Shown here one piece after another: positions 55,425 to 63,699 of a stretch of 64,000 bases of DNA. Location of the stretch: positions 62,001 through 126,000 of the IMG/VR virus record IMGVR_UViG_3300037560_000207. One strand, written 5' to 3'. The DNA comes from a virus. Both the position numbers and the translations under genes were made by a program. Positions within the stretch are counted from its first letter, which is position 1. Each line of letters begins with the position of its first letter. Under the pieces are notes generated by a model that did no database searches, was not told where the DNA came from, and saw only the letters and a list, made by a program, of their open reading frames with translations.

Positions 55425-58348
55425 CAATGCCTTTATACGAACCAACCAGTTTTGCTTTACAAATATTCAAAGATAGATATGCAATTCATCAGGAAGAATC
55501 ATTTGCACAAGCATGTGAACGAGTTTCTAGGGTAATTGCTGATGCCGAAACAGGTACTAAAAGAGATGAATATTTTCAACGATTTTTGGATATTTTAGTA
55601 ACCAATCGATTTTCTCCAGGTGGTAGAATTTGGCGTGGAGCAGGTCGTCCACGAGGACAATTACTTAATTGTTTTTGTATTCCAGCAGAGGATAGTAGAG
55701 AAGGGTGGGGAGATGTACTTAGATCAGTTACTATTATATCCGGTACTGGAGGTGGGGTCGGAATCAATTTTTCTAAAATCCGTCCAAGAGGTACTTCTAT
55801 CCGTGGTACGGGAGGTGAGGCTACCGGCGCGGTTAGTCTTATGCGAGCAGTCAACGCTGTCTGTAATGAATTACGTGAAGGTGGTGGAAGGCGATCAGCT
55901 TTGATGTTCTGTTTAAAATATGATCATCCAGATTTAATAGAATTCTTGGAAGCCAAATTGGATGATAAAGAACTTAATAACGCTAATATCTCTGTCCTTA
56001 TTGATAATGATTTCTTAAAATTATTGGATGAGGATGGAGAAATTATTTTTAAATGGCAAGGAGAAAAACGTGGAAGAATTGCAATTAAAAGGGTTTGGGA
56101 TAAGATTATTCAAAATGCATGGAGAAATGGTGATCCAGGATTTTTGAACATTGGTTTAATGAATGAACAGAATACTATATCATATACAAAAGACGGCGAG
56201 ATATCATCAACAAATCCGTGTTTTACAAAAGAAATGAGACTTCATACAAGTCGTGGTATATTATCTTTACAAGAATTATTTGAGTCTGGTTGTTTTAATC
56301 GAGTAGTAACTGACAATAGATGTATAAATACAATATTGGATGGGGTAAAGATTCGTAATGCAAGCTCTGTCAAATTAACAGGATATCAACAACAAATTTA
56401 CAGAGTTATTACTTCTCATGGGAGTATAATAAGATGCACGAAATATCATGAGTTTATAACTCCAAGGGGTCGTAGACCATTATTTGCACTTAATCCTGGT
56501 GATTGGATAAATACACAACAAAAAGAAGGTTGTTGGGGAAATATTGGCGATTATGATGATGGATTAATTATTGGGTCTTTCGTCGGTGACGGTACCTTAT
56601 CATATGGAACAACCGATTTACCAAGTATGTGTCTTGATTATTGGAACGAAGAAGACTTATGTAATCATATGTTAAGATTAGTTAATAAAAAAGTAGCAAT
56701 TTATGAAAATAATAATGATTGTAGGAAATATGGTCCTTTATCTATTATAAAATGCCTCAAATATGCAAAATTACGGATTTCCTCGGCTAGATTAACGAAA
56801 TATTTTGAGCAGAAATTTCAAATACATGTTGAAACCCTTAAAACCAAATTACCAGAAGCTGTCTGGAAGGGATCAAGAGATATGGTTAGAGGATATCTAG
56901 CTGGTATATTTCAGGCTGATGGTTCTGTTCAGTTAAAGGATCGTGGGACAAAGGGTTCTCTTTGTGTTCGTTTATCTCAAAGTAATGAACAATTACTCAG
57001 AGAAATTCAAATATTATTGAGCAATTTTGGGATTATGTCATCTATACACAAAAGACGAAATGCTGATTATAGAAATTTACCAGATGGACAAGGTGGATTA
57101 AAACCATATTGGTGTAAAACTCAATATGAATTAATAATAAATAGACCAAATGCAGTTGTTTTTGAAAATTTAATAGGTTTTTCTGGTAACAAACAAAAAC
57201 AATTATCTGATGCTTTGGACAAGAGGGGCAGAGAATGTCAAAAGAAGGAAAGATTTATTGTACAAATTAAATCTATTAATCAAGACGGGATAGAAAATGT
57301 CTATTGTTTGAACGAACCAGAAACTCATTCATTGATAGTCAATGGATTGGTTGTAGGAAATTGTGGAGAAATCCCGCTTGAGGATTATGGATGTTGTTGT
57401 TTAGGTGCAATTAATTTATATACTCATGTTTCAAACGGTGAAATTGATTGGGATTTGCTCGAAGAAACGGTTTCTATAGGTGTTAGATTTTTGGATAATG
57501 TATTAGATCAAAACAATTATCCACTTCCTATTATCCAAGAAACGTCTCAAAAACACCGTCGTATTGGTTTAGGAGTCATGGGACTTCATGATATGCTACT
57601 TGAGCTTGATCTTAAATACTCCAGTAAAGAAGCTAGAGATTTTGTTAACAAGGTGATGAATTGCATAAAGAAACAAGCTTATCATTCTAGTATAAGAATT
57701 GCGATAGAAAAAGGGTCGTTCCACGCTTTTGATGTAAATCAGCATACTAAGACTGGTTTTGTTAAAAAGTGTTTGACACGAAATCATCATCGTCTAATTA
57801 AAGAACATGGTCTTCGTAATTGTGCCATACTTTGTATCGCCCCGACTGGGACTACATCTATTGTAGCTGGTTGTTCATCTGGTATTGAGCCATTGTTTCA
57901 ACCTGTCTACGAAAGACGTTTTAATAAACATAAAGATATGCATGATGATGAAAAAAGAGATAAAGCTACAGAAATAATAGTTCATCCATTATTAAAGAAA
58001 TTTTTAGAAGATCGTCGATCTACAAAACATTTTCAGGGTGCTCATGATATCTCACCAGAAGATCATTTAGCTATGCAAGCGGTTTGTCAAAGACACATAG
58101 ACAATTCTATTTCAAAGACAGTTAATTGCCCTGTTGATTATCCTGTAGAAGAATTATCTGAAATAATAAAAAAATATATCAGTGAACTCAAAGGGATTAC
58201 TATTTACAGAGATACTAGTAAAGGAAAATCACCACTTGTTCCGCTTCCCTTATCAGAAGCAAAAAAGTATTTGGATCAAATGAAAGAGGAAGCTGCTGTG
58301 GATGATTGTCCAAGTGGTGTATGTGATATTTCGAAAGGTGGTAATTAA
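55421..58348 (+). CDS. nrdJ: Class II ribonucleotide reductase (NrdJ) containing an intein
   Basis: A 975-residue frame: exteins 1-266 and 648-975 (594 residues together) and intein 267-647. Extein features: RFSPGGRIWRGAG, FCIPAEDSREGW, GTGGGVGINFSKIRPRGT, the catalytic NP-CGEIPLE strand, NCAILCIAPTGTTSIVAGCSSGIEPLF, and a C-terminal redox pair in CPSGVC. The architecture is that of adenosylcobalamin-dependent RNR, which works without oxygen and needs host cobalamin. No cobalamin riboswitch was seen. It reduces ribonucleotides for phage DNA synthesis. The endonuclease upstream and the gene downstream overlap it by a few bases. Confidence 0.9.
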   Translation: MTMPLYEPTSFALQIFKDRYAIHQEESFAQACERVSRVIADAETGTKRDEYFQRFLDILVTNRFSPGGRIWRGAGRPRGQLLNCFCIPAEDSREGWGDVLRSVTIISGTGGGVGINFSKIRPRGTSIRGTGGEATGAVSLMRAVNAVCNELREGGGRRSALMFCLKYDHPDLIEFLEAKLDDKELNNANISVLIDNDFLKLLDEDGEIIFKWQGEKRGRIAIKRVWDKIIQNAWRNGDPGFLNIGLMNEQNTISYTKDGEISSTNPCFTKEMRLHTSRGILSLQELFESGCFNRVVTDNRCINTILDGVKIRNASSVKLTGYQQQIYRVITSHGSIIRCTKYHEFITPRGRRPLFALNPGDWINTQQKEGCWGNIGDYDDGLIIGSFVGDGTLSYGTTDLPSMCLDYWNEEDLCNHMLRLVNKKVAIYENNNDCRKYGPLSIIKCLKYAKLRISSARLTKYFEQKFQIHVETLKTKLPEAVWKGSRDMVRGYLAGIFQADGSVQLKDRGTKGSLCVRLSQSNEQLLREIQILLSNFGIMSSIHKRRNADYRNLPDGQGGLKPYWCKTQYELIINRPNAVVFENLIGFSGNKQKQLSDALDKRGRECQKKERFIVQIKSINQDGIENVYCLNEPETHSLIVNGLVVGNCGEIPLEDYGCCCLGAINLYTHVSNGEIDWDLLEETVSIGVRFLDNVLDQNNYPLPIIQETSQKHRRIGLGVMGLHDMLLELDLKYSSKEARDFVNKVMNCIKKQAYHSSIRIAIEKGSFHAFDVNQHTKTGFVKKCLTRNHHRLIKEHGLRNCAILCIAPTGTTSIVAGCSSGIEPLFQPVYERRFNKHKDMHDDEKRDKATEIIVHPLLKKFLEDRRSTKHFQGAHDISPEDHLAMQAVCQRHIDNSISKTVNCPVDYPVEELSEIIKKYISELKGITIYRDTSKGKSPLVPLPLSEAKKYLDQMKEEAAVDDCPSGVCDISKGGN
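56219..57361 (+). mobile_element. Intein with LAGLIDADG homing endonuclease in nrdJ
   Basis: A 381-residue insertion between Pro266 and Cys648 of the RNR. It starts with Cys (CFTKEMRLHTSRG, block A), has a block B-like stretch (GSIIRCTKYHEFITPRG), two LAGLIDADG motifs (LIIGSFVGDGTL and VRGYLAGIFQADGSV), and ends EPETHSLIVNGLVVGN followed by Cys (blocks F/G, terminal Asn). All residues for self-splicing are present, and the insertion point NP/CGEIPL is a known RNR intein site, at a catalytic residue. Confidence 0.95.
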
Positions 58349-59541
58349 TGGCAAAAGAAAAATCGCAATTAGATGAGCAAATGCAAGAAGTCATTAGAAT
58401 GATTAGAGTACATAATCGAAACGGAGGCACCGGCGTACTTAGGGAAGAAGTGGCAGAAGGATTAGATGTAACTGTCTGGAAGGCAAGAAAACTTATTACT
58501 CAAGCTGAAACTATTTTAGCAGGTGCGCCAAAAGTCGGAATTGATCCAAGTGACCCACTTTTCCGATCAGAAGTCGCTAGACATATAAAGCAAGCAACTA
58601 CAGCGGTAAAAGTTGCGGAAAAAATGCATTCAACAGAAGAAGATGTATTTGCTGTTATTGATGATATGGAAGAGCGCGGGTATATCATTAATCGCAGAGG
58701 TCATACTATCCAACTTGATAAAATATCTTTTAAGGAAAGTAATACGATATGTTTTCCTCATCATTTTTATGATAAACCAATGCAATTCGGTATTGTATCC
58801 GATATGCATATGTGTAATAAACATTCACGTTTAGATGTTCTAGAAATGGCATATGATGAATTTGCCAGACGTAAAATTAAAACAGTTTTATGTCCAGGAA
58901 ATTATACTGATGGTGAATTCAAATTTAATAAACATGAACTTTTAGCTCATGGAATTGCGGATCAAGCCTTATATTGTATTGATCATTGGCCACAAAGGAA
59001 AGGAATTGTAACATATTATATTGATGGTTGTTGTCACGAAGGCTGGTGGCAAATGAGAGAAGGAATTGAGTTTGGTCGTTACCTTATGCTTGAAGCTCAA
59101 AGTCATGGAAGAAATGATCTTCAATATCTTGGGCATTTAGAAGCAGATATTTTATTAAAAGCATCCACCGGTGATTGTACTCTTAAATTAATGCATCCTG
59201 GTGGGGGCAGCCCCTATGCAATTTCTTACCCGTCTCAGAAAATAGTAGAGAGTTTGCAAGGGGGAATGAAGCCGGCAATTTTACTTTGCGGACATCACCA
59301 TAAAATGGATTATTGTTATCCTCGCAATACCCATGTATTACAATGTGCAACTACTTGCGATCAAACTTCTTTTATGCGGAAAAATAAATTAGAAGCCCAT
59401 CTCGGGTTTTTGATTTGCACTTTTCAACAAGATATCAATGGTGGAATTACACGCTTTGTTCCTGAATGGTTTCCATTTTTTGATAAAAAATATTATGAAA
59501 CGCGGGATGATATTCAAGAACAAATGGTAATTAATGACTGA
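58348..59541 (+). CDS. Metallophosphoesterase with N-terminal helix-turn-helix
   Basis: A 397-residue protein. Residues 1-125 contain winged-helix-like segments (LREEVAEGLDVTVWKARKLI; TEEDVFAVIDDMEERGYIINRRG). Residues 145-390 are calcineurin-like: FGIVSDMHMCNKH (D-x-H), CPGNYTDG (GN-x2-D), YIDGCCHE, and GHHHKMDY (GH-x-H). Similar two-domain phosphoesterases occur in phages near replication genes. Likely a phosphodiesterase on DNA or RNA ends; substrate unknown. Confidence 0.75.
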   Translation: MAKEKSQLDEQMQEVIRMIRVHNRNGGTGVLREEVAEGLDVTVWKARKLITQAETILAGAPKVGIDPSDPLFRSEVARHIKQATTAVKVAEKMHSTEEDVFAVIDDMEERGYIINRRGHTIQLDKISFKESNTICFPHHFYDKPMQFGIVSDMHMCNKHSRLDVLEMAYDEFARRKIKTVLCPGNYTDGEFKFNKHELLAHGIADQALYCIDHWPQRKGIVTYYIDGCCHEGWWQMREGIEFGRYLMLEAQSHGRNDLQYLGHLEADILLKASTGDCTLKLMHPGGGSPYAISYPSQKIVESLQGGMKPAILLCGHHHKMDYCYPRNTHVLQCATTCDQTSFMRKNKLEAHLGFLICTFQQDINGGITRFVPEWFPFFDKKYYETRDDIQEQMVIND

Positions 59542-59551
59542 AAGGATTAAA

Positions 59552-59932
59552 ATGATTGGTAAATCTGTTTGTGTAGATTTGGATGGAGTATTATTATATT
59601 ATAATAATTGGAAAGGAATGGACGGTCGGCTTGGTAAGCCCAGACCTGGTGCCAAACAATTCCTAACAAAAATAAGAAAATTTGCCAGAGTTATAATTTT
59701 TACTGCTAGATTAGCAGAAGAACATCAATCTCTTGGTGATAGAACTTTTTATCGAATTAAATCATGGTTAGAATATAATGACCTTCCCTATGATGAAATT
59801 TATATAGGTCGAGGCAAACCAATTGCTGAAGCTTTTGTGGATGATAGGGCTATATCTATTCCTAAGAATCCAGTAGAATCAGATTTTGATGAAGCTTTGA
59901 TTAAAGTGAAACGATTTGTTGAAAATGTTTAG
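59552..59932 (+). CDS. HAD-superfamily phosphatase
   Basis: A 126-residue protein from ATG 59552 (GAAAGGATTAAA upstream; ATG 59534 is an alternative). VCVDLDGVL is the HAD motif I (Asp nucleophile and acid/base Asp), VIIFTARLAEE motif II, GRGKPIAEAFVDDRA motifs III/IV. Small cap. It sits 11 nt before a polynucleotide kinase gene, so it may be the 3'-phosphatase partner of a split T4 Pnkp-type end-healing pair. Confidence 0.75.
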   Translation: MIGKSVCVDLDGVLLYYNNWKGMDGRLGKPRPGAKQFLTKIRKFARVIIFTARLAEEHQSLGDRTFYRIKSWLEYNDLPYDEIYIGRGKPIAEAFVDDRAISIPKNPVESDFDEALIKVKRFVENV

Positions 59933-59943
59933 GGGAATATAAA

Positions 59944-60399
59944 ATGTTAACTCTTATGTGCGGACTCCCTGGGTCTGGTAAATCTACTTATTTAAAAAAT
60001 AGAATCTTACCTAGAGAAACAATAATTTTATGTTCCGATGACTTTCGATTAGTTCTCACCGGAAGATCATTTCATGAACCAGCGGAAGATTCTGTATGGT
60101 CACATGTAAAAATTGCAGCTAGAGTTTTATTAAAACAGAATTATCATGTAATTATTGATTGCACAAATTTAACTGTAGAAAGAAGGAAAAATTGGATAAA
60201 CCTTGCTGATGAAATCGGGGTTCATACATGTTGTTTGTGGCAGAATGTTCCCATATCGATTGCTATAGAAAGAAATAAAAATCGTTCAGAAGAAAAGGTA
60301 GTCCCTTCTGAAGCGATGAAACGAATGATAGATAATTTTGTTCCACCAATGAAAGAAGAAGGTTTCCTTTATATTAGAGAAAGAAAAATAAATGAGTAA
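59944..60399 (+). CDS. Polynucleotide kinase-type P-loop kinase
   Basis: A 151-residue protein: GLPGSGKST (residues 7-15, Walker A), SDDFRLVLTG with the Asp-Arg pair of T4 polynucleotide kinase, IIDCTNLTVERRKNW, and a lid with IAIERNKNRSEEKVVP. This is the 5'-OH kinase module of end healing. With the HAD phosphatase upstream and the RNA ligase at 11748 it gives a complete RNA break-repair set. Confidence 0.8.
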   Translation: MLTLMCGLPGSGKSTYLKNRILPRETIILCSDDFRLVLTGRSFHEPAEDSVWSHVKIAARVLLKQNYHVIIDCTNLTVERRKNWINLADEIGVHTCCLWQNVPISIAIERNKNRSEEKVVPSEAMKRMIDNFVPPMKEEGFLYIRERKINE

Positions 60400-61345
60400 A
60401 ATTATTCAATCACATGCCTGGAGTGAATCAAGGGTCAAGACTCTCCGCGAATGTATGTGGAAATATCATCTTCAATATAATGTCGCTTGGGAAGGTTGGT
60501 TAGGTAGTGCTCCTCAAGAAAAGAGGAGGGCATATATGTTGAAGAACATGACTAATCTTCCTATGTGGATAGGCAATATTGTTCATAATATAATTGAAGA
60601 AATAATTACTGTTGGTCGCAATACTGGAGAATGGGCAACTTTAGAAGAGTCTCAGCACAATGCTATTCAAGCATTAAGAAAAGGTTGGAAACAATCTGTC
60701 GATAAAAGATGGCAGATTAGCCCTAAACAAAATATCAATCTTGCGGAACATTTTTATCAAGAAGAGATTGAACCAGATCGTTTAGCATCTTATAAACAAA
60801 AGGTTCTTAAATCACTCAAAGCATTCTATGAAATGCCTCTATTTAAGGTTTTACAGAATCTCAAAAAAGATGCATGGCTTACTCTTGAAGATTTTCAGAA
60901 GTTCCAATTAAATACAGGAGAAGAAGTTGCACTCAAAATCGACGTAGGATTTCGGTATAATAATAAAGTTTATCTTCTGGATTGGAAAACAGGTCAAGTA
61001 AGCGATAGCGTAATCGATCAACTAATAACATATAGTATGTATGCCCTGAAACAAGGATGGATAAAAAAGCCTGATGAAATAATCATCATACCAGTATATT
61101 TAGCGGCATATGCAGAGCTTGGGGAACAAGCAACACCACATCTTGAAGTTACAATGCACCATATAAATCGGCAAGCTGGAATTATAAAAAATGAATATCC
61201 GTTGTTAATTCAAGCTTTTCAACACAAAGATGATCCTTCATACTTTGAACATACCGATAACGAAAATGCTTGTAAAAGATGTTTCTTCAGAAATATGTGT
61301 AAAGGTGCAAAGACGGAAATAGAAAAAGGGGAAACACCATTTTAG
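60392..61345 (+). CDS. PD-(D/E)XK nuclease, Cas4/RecB-like with Fe-S cysteines
   Basis: A 317-residue protein. LRECMWKYHL near the N-terminus and NACKRCFFRNMC at the C-terminus supply the four cysteines of the AddB/Cas4-type iron-sulfur cluster. ALKIDVGFRYNNKVYLLDWKTGQ carries the catalytic Asp and the DxK motif, and DQLITYSMYAL the QxxxY helix. It probably acts on DNA ends in recombination or host DNA degradation. Overlaps the kinase gene by 8 nt. Confidence 0.85.
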   Translation: MSKIIQSHAWSESRVKTLRECMWKYHLQYNVAWEGWLGSAPQEKRRAYMLKNMTNLPMWIGNIVHNIIEEIITVGRNTGEWATLEESQHNAIQALRKGWKQSVDKRWQISPKQNINLAEHFYQEEIEPDRLASYKQKVLKSLKAFYEMPLFKVLQNLKKDAWLTLEDFQKFQLNTGEEVALKIDVGFRYNNKVYLLDWKTGQVSDSVIDQLITYSMYALKQGWIKKPDEIIIIPVYLAAYAELGEQATPHLEVTMHHINRQAGIIKNEYPLLIQAFQHKDDPSYFEHTDNENACKRCFFRNMCKGAKTEIEKGETPF

Positions 61346-61776
61346 AAGCAACTTTGTATTTCGATGGAGGAATACGTAAAGGCTTAATGGCTTATGGTTG
61401 GTTATTGGTAGATTTAGAAGATGAAACAGAAGTAATTGCATCTGGCAATAGAACTTGTGGAACAGGAACTTCTAATATAGCAGAATATAGAGCCCTTATT
61501 GCTGGACTCAGAGGAAGTATAAAAGCTGGAATTGATATCATTCATATTATTGGAGATAGTCAATTGATTATCAAACAAGTAACCAGAGTATTTAAGGTAA
61601 AAAAACCAGAACTCAAAAAGCATCGAGATCGTGTACTTGAATTACTACAGCAATTTGAAATTTTTTCAATCAAATGGGTTCCAAGGCGAGAAAATAAACG
61701 AGCCGATGCTCTTGTTAATGAAGTATTTGAAAGGAAGAATAAAAAATGTTCCGAGCAGCAAAAGCAGCAATCGTAA
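61339..61776 (+). CDS. Ribonuclease H (RnhA-type), possibly with an ATT start
   Basis: About 145 residues. Motifs of type 1 RNase H: YFDGGIRKG (first Asp), SNIAEYRALIAGL (Glu), IIGDSQLIIKQV (second Asp), NKRADALVNE (fourth Asp). The conventional start would be TTG 61354, but this would remove the first beta strand (LEATLYFDGG) and lacks a ribosome binding site. AAAGGGG lies 6-7 nt before ATT 61339, which makes that codon the likelier start. It removes RNA from RNA-DNA hybrids during replication. Confidence 0.8.
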   Translation: MLEATLYFDGGIRKGLMAYGWLLVDLEDETEVIASGNRTCGTGTSNIAEYRALIAGLRGSIKAGIDIIHIIGDSQLIIKQVTRVFKVKKPELKKHRDRVLELLQQFEIFSIKWVPRRENKRADALVNEVFERKNKKCSEQQKQQS

Positions 61777-62288
61777 CCATATTCTTTTGTGTCGTGCTAC
61801 AAGGTTGTGTAGCACCTGGAGCAATTAAAGCTGAGATTCAAGGCGTTCGCAATGATATGGGTCAACTTGAAAAAATAGTGGATCAAAAAGCTGATAATTC
61901 CGTAGTTGCTGAAAAGATAGATGAAGTTAATAATAATATCGAACAGGTTGCCCAGATTGCCGAAGAATTATCTCTCTGGCGTACAAACGTGAAAGCGAAA
62001 ACAATTAATTACGGGGGTGGAGGATGGATTGTACTTGGCACTGGTATTATAGTTTTAATTTTTGTGGGAGCTGGTTTTTTGTTCATTAGAGCGTTTATTA
62101 AACGTGGTAATTCTCTAAGTCTTTTAACTTGTGCCATTCAAAAAGTTGGAAAATATTCACCAGCATCCGTAACTAATATAAAAGCACAATTAAAGAAAGA
62201 AATACAAGAGGGACAATTTAAAGAAAAAGACAGGCAAAATTTGGGAAAATTTGCTAAAAAAATTGGAACTTTTACGGAACAAAAATAA
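61746..62288 (+). CDS. Lipoprotein with C-proximal transmembrane segment (spanin-like)
   Basis: A 180-residue protein. Residues 1-21 form a lipoprotein signal (VTIFFCVVLQGC, Cys21). Residues 25-85 form a coiled coil (VRNDMGQLEKIVDQ, EKIDEVNNNIEQVAQ), and residues about 95-118 a transmembrane helix (WIVLGTGIIVLIFVGAGFLFI), followed by a 60-residue basic tail. A lipid anchor at one end and a membrane helix at the other is the layout of unimolecular spanins, though the cytoplasmic tail is unusually long. Disruption of the outer membrane at lysis is a plausible role. Confidence 0.6.
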   Translation: MFRAAKAAIVTIFFCVVLQGCVAPGAIKAEIQGVRNDMGQLEKIVDQKADNSVVAEKIDEVNNNIEQVAQIAEELSLWRTNVKAKTINYGGGGWIVLGTGIIVLIFVGAGFLFIRAFIKRGNSLSLLTCAIQKVGKYSPASVTNIKAQLKKEIQEGQFKEKDRQNLGKFAKKIGTFTEQK

Positions 62289-62304
62289 GCTTTGAAGGTA
62301 TAAT
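62276..62304 (+). promoter_or_regulatory. Conserved phage promoter, copy 5
   Basis: GGAACAAA (one mismatch to CGAACAAA), 15 nt, TATAATA (62299). It overlaps the end of the spanin-like gene and precedes the operon starting at 62384 by 80 nt. Confidence 0.65.
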
Positions 62305-62383
62305 AGGTAGGAGATACAGTTATGTTTGAAAAACTATTGTGTATCTATCTAGAAAGAGACAAATAGCTTTCAAGGAGATTTAA

Positions 62384-62689
62384 ATGCCCCATTATGATTA
62401 CCTGTGCAAAGCTTGTGGTTACGAATTCGAAGCATTCCATGCAATGTCAGCGGAATCATTTATAGATTGTCCAAAATGCCATGAACCAAAACTTATTAAG
62501 TTAATTGGCATGGGATTAACACCTATTATTCGTAATACCAAAACTCCGTGTCATGGGGGTAGACAACTTGGAGATCGGTTAGGTAGGGGTAAAAATAAAA
62601 GTGAAAAACCATTTTGGAGAAATGGTTTAATTGATAAAAAAATACTGAAAAATCCAGATAAATATATCAAAAAAGGAAGGGTAGATTGA
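62384..62689 (+). CDS. FmdB-type zinc-ribbon protein
   Basis: A 101-residue protein. MPHYDYLCKACGYEFEAFHAMS...IDCPKCHEPKL is the FmdB/Zn-ribbon_8 N-terminal domain (CxxC-x(n)-CxxC), followed by a basic tail. FmdB-like ribbons are put forward as regulatory, but phage versions are uncharacterised. AAGGAGATTTAA ribosome binding site. Confidence 0.75.
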   Translation: MPHYDYLCKACGYEFEAFHAMSAESFIDCPKCHEPKLIKLIGMGLTPIIRNTKTPCHGGRQLGDRLGRGKNKSEKPFWRNGLIDKKILKNPDKYIKKGRVD

Positions 62690-63027
62690 TGGATAAAACA
62701 GAATTACGAGTGAATCGAATAGACAGCGATGACAAATCGCTCAAAGGTTTACAAAACAATGGTCTTGTGAATTTTGAGTGTGCTGATTGTGGTAAACTTT
62801 TATTAGTATTACAATTAGTAGCTACGGTCGTAAAAGAATTTAACAAATCTGAAGTTCTAACACGAGTAGCGGTCAAATGTGGTTTATGCGGGGGTCGCTC
62901 CTACGTACAACAAATCCCAGGACAATTTTTTCCAGGGGCACCTAATGATCAAATGGTATTTGATATTTCAGATGATGATATTAATACTCCAGAAGTCGAT
63001 GTTCTATTCAAGGCGTGGAGCAAATGA
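62689..63027 (+). CDS. Zinc-ribbon hypothetical protein
   Basis: A 112-residue protein from ATG 62689 in a TGATG overlap. FECADCGKLLLV and VKCGLCGGRS form a zinc ribbon, followed by an acidic C-terminus (SDDDINTPEVD). Unknown function. Confidence 0.65.
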   Translation: MDKTELRVNRIDSDDKSLKGLQNNGLVNFECADCGKLLLVLQLVATVVKEFNKSEVLTRVAVKCGLCGGRSYVQQIPGQFFPGAPNDQMVFDISDDDINTPEVDVLFKAWSK

Positions 63028-63335
63028 AAATAATTGTTGTTGATATAAATGGAACACCCCATGAAATATCCGAGGGAAAAAAATCGAGCTTTGATATTTT
63101 AGCAAAATGGTCTGGTAATAGATATCTTGTTCTTACCTCCAATGATGGTGATTTATTTAATCCTTTGGTCATGAATGGTGGTATACGTAAACGAGATAGG
63201 GAACGTGGTGGAATGTTTTGGAAATTAAGAACATGTAGTCAAGAGTGTTATCAACAATATACCATTTTTCTGCGAAGCAGACATCAAACACCATATCTCT
63301 TGGCGCAAAGGAGATTTCGAAATGACTTTCGATAA
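63024..63335 (+). CDS. Hypothetical protein
   Basis: A 103-residue protein (ATG 63024, ATGA overlap). MKIIVVDINGTPHEISEGKKSSF then a basic C-terminus (RSRHQTPYLLAQRRFRNDFR). Not recognised. Overlaps the next gene by 14 nt. Confidence 0.55.
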   Translation: MKIIVVDINGTPHEISEGKKSSFDILAKWSGNRYLVLTSNDGDLFNPLVMNGGIRKRDRERGGMFWKLRTCSQECYQQYTIFLRSRHQTPYLLAQRRFRNDFR

Positions 63336-63699
63336 ATTCAAAAAAGATTTTATTACTTTTTTAGAAAACTCAACCGTTAATTTGGGACGCAAGACAGCAA
63401 AAACACGGAATGAGTTTATTAAAACTGCAATAGCGAAGTTTGATGCTTTTGCATCTAGTCGTATTAAACCGAGAGAGGTTTTTGTGGTTGATGAAAAGAA
63501 AAAAGAAGAAAAGGTAAGTAACCCAATGGATGATCGTGTTGTTCGTATTAAACCGAAGGATCGTAATAAAGCATTGGATGTCGGCAAAGGTGTTCATGCT
63601 ATGAGTGGTAGCGAATCAATGCGAGCAGATGAACAATTAGATCGTAGTCCTTTTGGGGCTAAAACGGCAAAGAAAGTAGGGGAGCAAAAAGATGAGTGA
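63322..63699 (+). CDS. Hypothetical Lys-rich protein
   Basis: A 125-residue highly charged protein with GCGCAAAGGAGATTTCGAA ribosome binding site. Probably partly disordered (KKKEEKVSNPMDDRVVRIK). Might be a scaffold or accessory factor; no evidence either way. Overlaps the next gene by 8 nt. Confidence 0.55.
   Translation: MTFDKFKKDFITFLENSTVNLGRKTAKTRNEFIKTAIAKFDAFASSRIKPREVFVVDEKKKEEKVSNPMDDRVVRIKPKDRNKALDVGKGVHAMSGSESMRADEQLDRSPFGAKTAKKVGEQKDE

Noticed and set aside
55421-55440. Cobalamin riboswitch controlling the class II RNR
   Set aside because: The gene overlaps the preceding endonuclease gene by 4 nt, so there is no leader that could hold one.
60392-61345. Cas4 of a CRISPR locus
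   Set aside because: The fold motifs fit Cas4/RecB nucleases, but there are no other cas genes or repeats; neighbouring kinase and RNase H genes point to replication and repair.
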